Source of the DNA: Candidatus Woesearchaeota archaeon
GTDB lineage: Archaea > Nanobdellota > Nanobdellia > Woesearchaeales > CG1-02-33-12
DNA: 7,714 nucleotides
Assembly: GCA_003561825.1 (NCBI GenBank)
Contig: PWVO01000006.1
Location: 1 to 7,714, forward strand
Direction: 5' to 3'
Shown here piece after piece: positions 1 through 6,340 of this stretch (position 1 is the first letter of the stretch; every line of letters begins with the position of its first letter). The notes below the pieces were generated by a model. It was not told where the DNA came from. It made no database searches and worked only from the letters and a program-made list of their open reading frames with translations. Both the position numbers and the translations under genes were made by a program.

Positions 1-2
1 AC

Positions 3-173
3 ACCCAAGTAAGCCAGATAGTAAATTCAATAATATTCAGCAATCTAAAATCAGGCAGTCTCTGCGACCTTGTGCCCCCAGAAGGAATAAGCACCTCAGA
101 CTACGAAGCATTCAAATTCTACAGAAAAATAAACCGCACAGAGATGATGCTCAGGTATGAGTTATGCGCATAA
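3..173 (+). CDS. C-terminal end of an unrecognised protein (5' part outside window)
   Basis: The third forward frame is open from the window edge to a TAA at 171-173 and gives 56 residues ending in MMLRYELCA. I do not recognise the family. The frame is preferred over the other forward frames because it is protein-like: it mixes hydrophobic and charged residues, and its codon use (ATA, TCA, GCA, AGA) matches the downstream genes. The first frame stops almost at once, and the second gives a low-complexity, basic, Gln/Arg-rich peptide. There is no predicted membrane segment in the visible part. The gene ends just before the promoter of the VWA operon, so it is probably a separate transcription unit, although read-through is possible. 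Confidence 0.55.
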   Translation, partial: TQVSQIVNSIIFSNLKSGSLCDLVPPEGISTSDYEAFKFYRKINRTEMMLRYELCA

Positions 174-176
174 AAA

Positions 177-193
177 GTGAAAATTTATATATA
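177..193 (+). promoter_or_regulatory. Archaeal BRE/TATA promoter for the VWA-MoxR operon
   Basis: The A-rich purine stretch GTGAAAA (177-183) runs directly into TTTATATATA (184-193), matching the archaeal layout of a TFB recognition element followed by a TATA box. Archaeal transcription normally starts about 25 bases downstream of the TATA centre, which here is near 210-216. That would leave a leader of about 15-20 bases before the ATG at 231, just long enough to hold the ribosome binding site. The position immediately after the upstream stop codon supports a promoter. The start site itself is inferred. Confidence 0.6.
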
Positions 194-215
194 CCTACTA
201 TATAAATGCTAGAAA

Positions 216-220
216 GAGGT
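216..220 (+). promoter_or_regulatory. Ribosome binding site of the first VWA gene
   Basis: GAGGT lies 10 bases before the ATG at 231. The wider match GAGGTCATC differs at one position from GAGGTGATC, the sequence complementary to the archaeal 16S rRNA 3' end. It supports the ATG at 231 as the start. Confidence 0.6.
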
Positions 221-230
221 CATCACAATA

Positions 231-1997
231 ATGCAGATAGGCAATCCAATTGGACTTTACGCACTACTCAGCCTAATCCCGTTTATCATCCTTTATTTAA
301 TTAAGCCAAAGCCAATAGAAAAAATAATCCCTTCTTTGATGTTCTTAATAAAAAACAAAAAAGACGCATCAAGAAACTCTTTCTTCAAAAAGCTCCTTAG
401 AAACCTTGTATTCCTTATGCAGCTCATTGCCCTTTTGCTAGTTGCATTAACATTATCCTATCCATATCTAGTAACCTCAACACCAATAACCTCCCAGAAC
501 ACAGTGATAATAATAGACGGAAGCGCAAGCACCCAGACAACAGCACAAGGTGCAACAAGATTCCAGAGGTCAATAGACATAGCAAGAAACAGCCTTGAAG
601 GAAGAATAAGCATAATAGCAGCATACAACACCCCTGAAGTAATGCTTGAGCACGGATCAAGAACACAGGCCCTAGTAATACTCTCAGCACTCGAGCCAAA
701 AGACACAGAGTCAAGCCTTATATCAGCAATCTATGAGGCAGAATCCCTACTTGATGAGAAGCAGGGCCGCATAATCATAATAAGCGACTTCATCTCAGCA
801 GACATAAATGAAATACTCAAGCTAAGGGCAATAATTGCATCAAAAGGCATAGACATGGAATTCATAAGTGTCTTCAGCCCTGCTGAAAACATAGGCTTCG
901 TAAACCTTAACATAGACAGCCAAAAAACTCTTGCGCACATAAAAAACTTCAATGACCAAAACGCAGAAATAACTGCCCTGCTCATGAAAGAGTCAGAAGT
1001 CATAGCAAGGCAGACAAGAGAAATCCCTCCGCGCGCAACAGAAATATTCCAGTTTGAAACCCTCCCTGGATTAAGCACAATAAAAATAAGCCCAGATGAC
1101 AATTTCCCTTTAGATGACATAGTTTACATCAGCTCTCCTGATAAAAAAAGCGCAGAGGTCCTTTTAGTAACCAACTCAAGATCCAGCTCACTGAAAAGCG
1201 CTCTCGAGGCCTCAGAAGAAATAGACCTGAGAGTGGCAGAGCCCCCGGTAGTCAGGGGCATTCAGAGCGCAGAGATAATAATACTCCACAAAATTGACCC
1301 ATCTTTAATACTTCCGGGCACTATAGAGGAGATAGCATCAGAAGTCTCAAGAGGCTCAACCTTAATCATAACAGCCCAGGAAGAAACCCCGGACTTGGGA
1401 ATTAACTGGCTCCTCCCTGTTGAAATAACAGAAATGCGCAACAACACATGGGCATGCGCAAAAGTAATAAACAGGTTCACAAGAGAATTCCAGAACAATC
1501 CCTGCTTTGCATCACTCAGCAAATACTTTGCTGCAGCCCTCAAAAACAGCACAGTATCATTTATCAATGCAGATGACTCAAGCCCCCTCCTTGCAATGTC
1601 ATCAAGAGGCCATGGCTCAGTGATCTATTATGGCATAATGGATGACCATAGTGATTTCAAGACCCAGATATCATACCCAATATTCTGGAACGAGCTTATA
1701 ATGTCATTAGTCAACATGAGTGAAATAAGCGACTATAACTTCAGAATAGGAGAAGTCCCCAATATCAACAAAGTAGGCACATACAGCAGAGACGGAAAAA
1801 CAATTGCAGTAAACCTTCTTAGCGAGTCAGAGTCAGATGTAGTCACAACCAAAATAGGCGAAATCCCGCCAGAAGAATTCTTGGCAGCCAATGGCACAGA
1901 GATGGTTAAGATTGAACTCATATTTTACTTTATAATAGCAGCAATTGCACTCATGTTCCTGGAGATACTTTATCTCAAGTCGCGGGGTGATCTATGA
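231..1997 (+). CDS. BatA-like membrane VWA protein with GATase-like domain
   Basis: This 588-residue membrane protein has the layout of BatA-type proteins. Two N-terminal membrane segments (about 6-25 and 58-78) enclose a lysine-rich loop, as in the BatA N-terminal domain. A VWA domain (about 91-220) follows, with the metal-binding MIDAS motif DGSAS at 96-100, the expected Thr at 159 (DTE) and Asp at 186 (ISDF). An Ig-like segment (about 221-300) precedes a GATase1-like region (about 307-500), which shares an LLPV motif with the next gene but has lost the GG-N-F-GGY loop. A last membrane segment (about 562-583) is followed by a short basic tail. Positive charge in the 26-57 loop and the tail puts both in the cytoplasm, so the VWA and GATase-like domains should lie outside. 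VWA domains bind Mg2+ and protein partners; family members work with MoxR ATPases. The partner or substrate is unknown. It is the first gene of the operon and overlaps the next by 4 bases. Confidence 0.85.
   Translation: MQIGNPIGLYALLSLIPFIILYLIKPKPIEKIIPSLMFLIKNKKDASRNSFFKKLLRNLVFLMQLIALLLVALTLSYPYLVTSTPITSQNTVIIIDGSASTQTTAQGATRFQRSIDIARNSLEGRISIIAAYNTPEVMLEHGSRTQALVILSALEPKDTESSLISAIYEAESLLDEKQGRIIIISDFISADINEILKLRAIIASKGIDMEFISVFSPAENIGFVNLNIDSQKTLAHIKNFNDQNAEITALLMKESEVIARQTREIPPRATEIFQFETLPGLSTIKISPDDNFPLDDIVYISSPDKKSAEVLLVTNSRSSSLKSALEASEEIDLRVAEPPVVRGIQSAEIIILHKIDPSLILPGTIEEIASEVSRGSTLIITAQEETPDLGINWLLPVEITEMRNNTWACAKVINRFTREFQNNPCFASLSKYFAAALKNSTVSFINADDSSPLLAMSSRGHGSVIYYGIMDDHSDFKTQISYPIFWNELIMSLVNMSEISDYNFRIGEVPNINKVGTYSRDGKTIAVNLLSESESDVVTTKIGEIPPEEFLAANGTEMVKIELIFYFIIAAIALMFLEILYLKSRGDL
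1984..1992 (+). promoter_or_regulatory. Strong ribosome binding site inside the 3' end of the first VWA gene
   Basis: GGGGTGATC can pair over nine bases with the archaeal 16S rRNA 3' end, counting one G-U pair. It overlaps the last codons of the upstream gene. ATG codons follow at 1994 and 1997. The core GGTGA (1986-1990) is 3 bases from the first ATG and 6 from the second, so translation may begin at 1997 and drop the first Met. This is the best ribosome binding site in the window. Confidence 0.6.
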
Positions 1998-4075
1998 TGC
2001 TCTATTTTAAGAACCCATATGCATTGTACCTTTGCATCCCCGCAGTCATAATACTTCTGGCACTGCTCAGAAGGACATTCATAAAGTTTAGCAGGGCAGA
2101 TGAGAAAGCAAGCTACCATTCATCAAACAAGGCCCAGAGAATACTCATTGCCCTCATGCGCTCACTTGTTTTATGCCTGCTCTTTATAGCATTCTCATAC
2201 CCCTTTATTCTTGAAGAGTCTGTCTCAGAAGGAAACCCTCATGCAACAATACTAGTTGACAACTCAAGCTCATTTATGATATTTGACCAGGCCATTGCAC
2301 AAGACCTAAAAGCCAGAATAGAGCAGGACATACCAGTCTCATTAAGATATTTTTCAAATGGCGAAAGCTCTGCAATAGGAGATGCAATAGTAAGCAGCCT
2401 CAGGCCAGATGACAACATCCTGCTAATCACAGACGGCCACAGCAACAAGGGCATAGGCCTCGGGGATGCAATGATGCTCGCCTCAGGCCTTAACACAACA
2501 ATAAGCGCCCTTAGAATGGAGCCAACAGAATCAGACCTTATTGTCTCAGTGACAGGCCCGTCCCAGGCAATATACGGAACACCTGCAGAATTCTATATAG
2601 ATGTTGAAAACATCGGCCCGCAGCAGCTTGAATATGAGCTGACTGTAATGCTCAATGAAAATATTGTCATAAGAGAAAGCGCAAGAGGCACAAAAAGATT
2701 CAGCCTGAGAAGATACCTCGAGACAGGCCACCACAAAATAAAAGCAGAAATAAAAGCAGACGACTTCTTCAGCCAGAACAACCAGTACCACAAAACACTG
2801 GAAGTGCTGCCAAAGCCAAAGATCCTTTTTGTTTCAGACAGAAGCACAAGCACAATGCAGACAATAAGCTATGTTTATGACATAACCCACACTTCAGCAC
2901 TTCCCAGCAGCCTTGACCAGTACACAGCAATTGTCATTCACAACAAAAACTCAGCATGGCTTGACACCAACATAGACCAGCTAAGCAGCTTTGTCTCAGA
3001 AGGCAACGGCCTTTTTGTAATAGGCGGAGACAATTCATTTGACATGGGAGGCTACCACCAGTCTGTATCCGAGACACTTCTCCCAGTAAGAGTTGACCTC
3101 TCAACAGAAGAAGAGCAGGATGCAGATGTATTATTTGTATTTGACATATACGGCTCCCAATCCGCAGATATTGACCTTGACAGCGAGGTTGAGCAAATAC
3201 TTAAGGAAATAAAGCCTTACAGGAACATAGGAGTTGTAGGAGTTTACATCGACGAGCAGACAGGCCAGGTAAGAGTGCTTGCAGTAGAGGGCTTCCGGAC
3301 AGCAGAAGCAGAAAGGATTGAAATCCCTGAAGAAGAAGAGGAGTCAGACTTAAGGCATCTCTCAATAACAAACCACAGGCACTTCATAACCAGCGGCTTA
3401 ACCTTAGATGCAAGAATCTCTGGCTATAACAGAGTAGTTTCTAAGCCAGCAGCAACAGTCCTTGTTTCAACAAGAGACAGGAAGCCAGTGCTTACAGCAT
3501 GGAGATTCGGACTCGGCAGGGTTGCTGCACTCACAACAGACCCTGAAAAATGGGCCGGGGAACTCCTAAAAAGAGAAAACTCAGAGCTCATAACAAGAAC
3601 AATAAACTGGGCAGTCGGAAACCCAGGAAGAAAAAAAGACATTGATGTCAGAGTATCAGACTCAAGAGTAGGCGATATTGCTTCAGTATATGTAATGTCT
3701 GAAAAAAGGCCGGTGCTTGAGGGATATTCATTTTCAATGACAGGCAGCAGCCTCTACACAGCAGCTTTTGTCCCTGAAGAGCCAGGATTCAAAAGATTTT
3801 ATGATTCAGTTATGGCAGTCAGCTACAGCACCGAATACAGCAAGCTTGGGCTTAACCCCGGCCTCGCAGGATATGTAAGCATGACAGGCGGAAGAATCTT
3901 CAGCAAAGACCAGCCAGAAGAGATAGTAGAATTTATAAAAAGCAATTCAGTAAGAAGAAAATTCAGGGAAAAAAGCTTTTCACAGTATTTTCTCCTTGCA
4001 GCACTGCTAATCTTTTTGCTTGAGCTGTGCATAAGGAGAGTAATAGAAAATAAGAAATCTATATATATAAGATAA
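1994..4075 (+). CDS. Large membrane VWA / GATase1-like protein with a vestigial second VWA
   Basis: This 693-residue protein is a divergent paralogue of the preceding one. It has membrane segments at about 8-26 and 52-72 with a basic loop between, and a short VWA domain (about 85-178) with MIDAS DNSSS at 89-93 and ITDG at 145-148. An Ig-like domain (about 180-272) follows. A GATase1-like region begins at about 276 and carries the characteristic GGDNSFDMGGY (344-354) and LLPV (362-365). In bacterial relatives a second VWA domain follows this motif. Here about 376-430 looks like its shortened remnant, with DIYGS (384-388) in place of a DxSxS motif. The GATase-like fold then resumes (FGLGRVAALTTDPEKW, 505-520). 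A final membrane segment (about 662-682) ends in a basic tail. Charge distribution again places the bulk outside the membrane. I see no evidence for amidotransferase chemistry; this family is generally regarded as non-catalytic. The start could be the ATG at 1997. Confidence 0.85.
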   Translation: MMLYFKNPYALYLCIPAVIILLALLRRTFIKFSRADEKASYHSSNKAQRILIALMRSLVLCLLFIAFSYPFILEESVSEGNPHATILVDNSSSFMIFDQAIAQDLKARIEQDIPVSLRYFSNGESSAIGDAIVSSLRPDDNILLITDGHSNKGIGLGDAMMLASGLNTTISALRMEPTESDLIVSVTGPSQAIYGTPAEFYIDVENIGPQQLEYELTVMLNENIVIRESARGTKRFSLRRYLETGHHKIKAEIKADDFFSQNNQYHKTLEVLPKPKILFVSDRSTSTMQTISYVYDITHTSALPSSLDQYTAIVIHNKNSAWLDTNIDQLSSFVSEGNGLFVIGGDNSFDMGGYHQSVSETLLPVRVDLSTEEEQDADVLFVFDIYGSQSADIDLDSEVEQILKEIKPYRNIGVVGVYIDEQTGQVRVLAVEGFRTAEAERIEIPEEEEESDLRHLSITNHRHFITSGLTLDARISGYNRVVSKPAATVLVSTRDRKPVLTAWRFGLGRVAALTTDPEKWAGELLKRENSELITRTINWAVGNPGRKKDIDVRVSDSRVGDIASVYVMSEKRPVLEGYSFSMTGSSLYTAAFVPEEPGFKRFYDSVMAVSYSTEYSKLGLNPGLAGYVSMTGGRIFSKDQPEEIVEFIKSNSVRRKFREKSFSQYFLLAALLIFLLELCIRRVIENKKSIYIR
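2736..2759 (+). repeat. Two tandem copies of a 12-base unit inside the second VWA gene
   Basis: AAATAAAAGCAG occurs twice without interruption. It keeps the reading frame and encodes the repeated pattern IKAE/IKAD at the end of the Ig-like segment. It is a minor in-frame duplication, possibly from replication slippage. Confidence 0.7.
4060..4069 (+). promoter_or_regulatory. Possible internal TATA box before the coiled-coil gene
   Basis: The ten-base alternation TATATATATA sits in the last codons of the second VWA gene, preceded by the purine-rich GAAATC. Its centre is about 26 bases before the ATG at 4091, the usual distance from TATA to transcription start, so a transcript starting here could be leaderless. 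No strong ribosome binding site precedes that ATG, which fits this reading. AT-rich coding sequence can produce such strings by chance. Confidence 0.35.
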
Positions 4076-4090
4076 AAATAGGGCATATAA

Positions 4091-4591
4091 ATGGCATACA
4101 TGAAAAGAAATGTGAATTTTGGATTATTGTTTATATTATTAGCCTTAATAATATCAATAGCAGCATTAAGCATCTATTACCAGACAACATTCAAAGACCT
4201 TTATCTGGAATACAAAGAAAGAGCAGCAGAGCTTAGGCAGGTTTCTGAGACACTAAAAGCAGAAAGAGAGAAGCTTAACCAGACAAGCCAGCAGCTTATT
4301 GTGAGAGAGCAGCGGGAAGAAGAGCTAAGCACAATATACGATGATATAAGCAAGGAGAGGGATGCCCTTAAAAAACAGAACCAGGATCTAAGCACCCAGC
4401 TCCAGGCAACAATGTCAGACCTTTCAAAGGCAAGAGTTGACCTCGCAGAAGCAAGAGCAAAGCTTGCGCAGGCAGAAACAGAGATTTCATCCTTGGAAAG
4501 CAGGAACAAGAACCTAATTGAGGACATAAGCAGGCTTAGCAGAAAAATATCAGAACTTGAAAAAGACCTTGAGGACTGCATGGATAGCTGA
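4091..4591 (+). CDS. Single-pass membrane coiled-coil protein
   Basis: This 166-residue protein has a short basic N-terminus (MAYMKRN), one membrane segment (about 9-29) and then an almost uninterrupted coiled coil (about 36-163) rich in Glu, Lys, Arg, Gln and Leu with heptad spacing. The N-terminal Lys/Arg suggests the N-terminus is cytoplasmic and the coil lies outside, but flanking charge is only a weak guide here. I cannot assign a family; coiled coils of this kind match many unrelated proteins. Its place between the VWA genes and the MoxR/DUF58 pair suggests a scaffold or tether that oligomerises and brings components together (inference). An in-frame ATG at 4100 is an alternative start. 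Only a weak AGGG (4080-4083) precedes the first ATG. The coding sequence ends in tandem stops, TGATAA. Confidence 0.8.
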   Translation: MAYMKRNVNFGLLFILLALIISIAALSIYYQTTFKDLYLEYKERAAELRQVSETLKAEREKLNQTSQQLIVREQREEELSTIYDDISKERDALKKQNQDLSTQLQATMSDLSKARVDLAEARAKLAQAETEISSLESRNKNLIEDISRLSRKISELEKDLEDCMDS

Positions 4592-4597
4592 TAAAAA

Positions 4598-5389
4598 ATG
4601 AAAACCAAAGACAAATTCAAATCACTTATTCGGGAAATAAACTTCACTTTCATAAGCATAATCCTCTTTACCACATTGCTTACATCAATACTGATTTTTC
4701 TCTCGGTTTACCTTCCCCTCTCATTATTTAACATAGGCCCGGTTTATGCATTAATCCCAGCATCATTATATTTCTTCATTGTAACAATAAAAAACATAAA
4801 AAAAAGGCATATAATATACCTTGAGAAAAAATACCACCTTCTTGACGAAAGATTGAGAACAGCAGAGGACAATATCGCAGACCAGAACCCAGTAGTAGGC
4901 CAGCTAAAGGATGATCTCCTGAATGACATAAAATTTGTGTCAATCTCCTCATTCTTTAATGAAAAAAGAGTCTCAAAAAACATATTTTTGATAATTGTCT
5001 TGTGCTTTCTCGTAGTTGCCTCTTCAAACATAGACTTTTCATTTGACCTGGCCAGAATCACCGGAGCAACGTCAAATTTTATATACAGGACAGGCGGCGA
5101 TATCTCTGGAGACCGCCCCTCCTCTTTGGATGATGTCCCAGGCAGAAGTGACCCTTATTTTGCAAACTCAAGCCTTTCAGAGCTGGGGCAGGAGCAGCTT
5201 GATTTTCTTGTAAAGTCATCTGCATACAAACTAAATCTTGATGATTTCAGAGAGCCTGAGCAAAGAGAATTCCAGGATCTTTTTCCTGACGAGGCATTTA
5301 CACATGCCCCTGAGGCATACGAAGAGAGAATCAATGAGAAGCATCAGGATCTTGTCAAGGCATATTTTTTGAATCTTGCAAAACAATGA
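4598..5389 (+). CDS. Three-segment membrane protein, DUF4175-like N-terminal half
   Basis: This 263-residue protein has a basic N-terminus, a membrane hairpin (about 17-38 and 46-65), a cytoplasmic linker (about 66-126) and a third membrane segment (about 127-145). An acidic, low-hydrophobicity tail (146-263) should lie outside the membrane. The hairpin, then the linker motif EKKYHLLDERLRTAED (76-91), then a third membrane segment resembles the start of bacterial DUF4175 proteins. These have a similar hairpin and an 'LGDRL.TA' motif and often sit beside MoxR, DUF58 and Bat genes. The long C-terminal region of DUF4175 is missing, and the tail here is only about 118 residues. The assignment is made by eye from pattern and context, not by a search. 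The role is unknown; it could connect the cytoplasmic ATPase to the external VWA proteins. The gap to the preceding gene is 6 bases, with no clear ribosome binding site, so translation is probably coupled. Confidence 0.8.
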   Translation: MKTKDKFKSLIREINFTFISIILFTTLLTSILIFLSVYLPLSLFNIGPVYALIPASLYFFIVTIKNIKKRHIIYLEKKYHLLDERLRTAEDNIADQNPVVGQLKDDLLNDIKFVSISSFFNEKRVSKNIFLIIVLCFLVVASSNIDFSFDLARITGATSNFIYRTGGDISGDRPSSLDDVPGRSDPYFANSSLSELGQEQLDFLVKSSAYKLNLDDFREPEQREFQDLFPDEAFTHAPEAYEERINEKHQDLVKAYFLNLAKQ

Positions 5390-5394
5390 AACAT

Positions 5395-5400
5395 GAGGTG
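5395..5400 (+). promoter_or_regulatory. Ribosome binding site of the MoxR gene
   Basis: GAGGTG lies 6 bases before the ATG at 5407, in a 17-base gap, and matches the archaeal 16S rRNA 3' end complement exactly. This fixes the MoxR start and suggests it is initiated independently rather than only by coupling. Confidence 0.7.
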
Positions 5401-5406
5401 TAATAA

Positions 5407-6339
5407 ATGAAGTACAAACAAACCTTTGACAGCCTTTATGCTGAAATAGGAAAAATTGTAGTAGGCCAGAAAGAGGTAGTAGAGCAGGTTATGGTAGCAT
5501 TGCTTTGCGATGCAAATGCCCTTCTTGAAGGCTATCCCGGGCTTGCAAAAACCCTGGCAATAAAAACAATGGCCCAGATGATGGACTTAAAGTTCAGCAG
5601 AATACAGAACACCCCTGACCTTATGCCGTCAGACATCACAGGAACATTTATTATTGATGAAACCTCAGGCAAGAGAAGCTTCAAGTTCCATCCAGGTCCC
5701 ATATTTGCAAACATAGTCCTTGCAGACGAAATAAACAGGGCAACTCCAAAAACACAGTCAGCCCTGCTTGAGGCAATGCAGGAAAAGCAGGTAACAGTGG
5801 GCAACAGCACATTCCAGCTTGACAGGCCCTTTTTTGTGCTTGCAACACAGAATCCAATTGAGCAGGAAGGCACATACCCCTTGCCAGAAGCCCAGGCAGA
5901 CAGGTTCTTGCTAAAGATAAAAGTAGGCTATCCTACCTATAAGGAAGAGGTTGAGATAGTAGACAAATACGCATTTCATGCCCCTGAGCCAAAAGTCAAA
6001 GTCCTCCTGAACAAGCAAAACCTTTCATCTTTGCAGTCAATGGTAAGACAAGTTCCGATAGCGAATGACTTAAAGCAAAGAATTGTAAAGATAGTTGCAG
6101 AGACAAGAGAAAAGCCTAGTCTTATTGAATACGGAGCATCGCCGAGAGCATCAATTGGCCTTGTTCTCGCATCCAAGGCAAGAGCATTGATAAAAGGAAG
6201 GAATTATGTAAGCAAAGAAGACATTGAGGAAATGGCCTATCCAGTGCTTAGGCACAGGATTATACTTGACTTTGAGGCAGAGAGAAAAGGCATGGCCGCA
6301 GATGACGCAGTCAGAGAGGTTCTTAAGTCAGCCAGATAA
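5407..6339 (+). CDS. moxR: MoxR-family AAA+ ATPase
   Basis: This 310-residue cytoplasmic ATPase has full family length. The AAA+ core shows Walker A GYPGLAKT (42-49), the family signature RIQNTPDLMPSDITG (65-79), Walker B IVLADE (103-108) followed by INRA, sensor 1 in LATQNP (145-150; Asn 149), a probable arginine finger in the EAQADRF segment (161-167; Arg 166), and sensor 2 GASPRAS (243-249; Arg 247). The C-terminal helical lid ends with the typical YPVLRHRIIL segment (278-287). All expected catalytic residues are present, so it should be active. MoxR proteins act as ring-shaped chaperones that remodel or mature protein complexes, usually with VWA or DUF58 partners encoded alongside, as here. 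The direct neighbour DUF58 gene begins one base after the stop and is the likely cytoplasmic partner. The target of this ATPase cannot be read from sequence. Confidence 0.96.
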   Translation: MKYKQTFDSLYAEIGKIVVGQKEVVEQVMVALLCDANALLEGYPGLAKTLAIKTMAQMMDLKFSRIQNTPDLMPSDITGTFIIDETSGKRSFKFHPGPIFANIVLADEINRATPKTQSALLEAMQEKQVTVGNSTFQLDRPFFVLATQNPIEQEGTYPLPEAQADRFLLKIKVGYPTYKEEVEIVDKYAFHAPEPKVKVLLNKQNLSSLQSMVRQVPIANDLKQRIVKIVAETREKPSLIEYGASPRASIGLVLASKARALIKGRNYVSKEDIEEMAYPVLRHRIILDFEAERKGMAADDAVREVLKSAR

Positions 6340-6340
6340 A

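Noticed and set aside
174..230. A transcription terminator between the upstream gene and the operon
   Set aside because: I see no run of T residues or stable hairpin after the stop at 171-173; the gap is short and taken up by the promoter and ribosome binding site.
424..1120. Several minus-strand ORFs opposite the first VWA gene
   Set aside because: They are Leu/Ser/Cys-rich shadow frames created by the skewed codon use of the real gene; none has a start site or a recognisable domain.
3301..3350. A Glu-rich low-complexity stretch (PEEEEES) in the second VWA protein as a calcium-binding site
   Set aside because: A short acidic loop between strands is sufficient explanation; no EF-hand or other defined metal motif is present.
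4201..4674. A 157-residue minus-strand ORF opposite the coiled-coil gene
   Set aside because: Its Ser/Leu-rich repetitive composition is the antisense of Glu/Lys/Leu coiled-coil codons; the forward gene explains the openness of the frame.
6224..6340. A 39-residue N-terminal extension of the DUF58 protein, overlapping the moxR end
   Set aside because: The extra residues do not resemble any DUF58 N-terminus and come from the moxR coding sequence in another frame. The ATG at 6341 fits family length and sits one base after the moxR stop.
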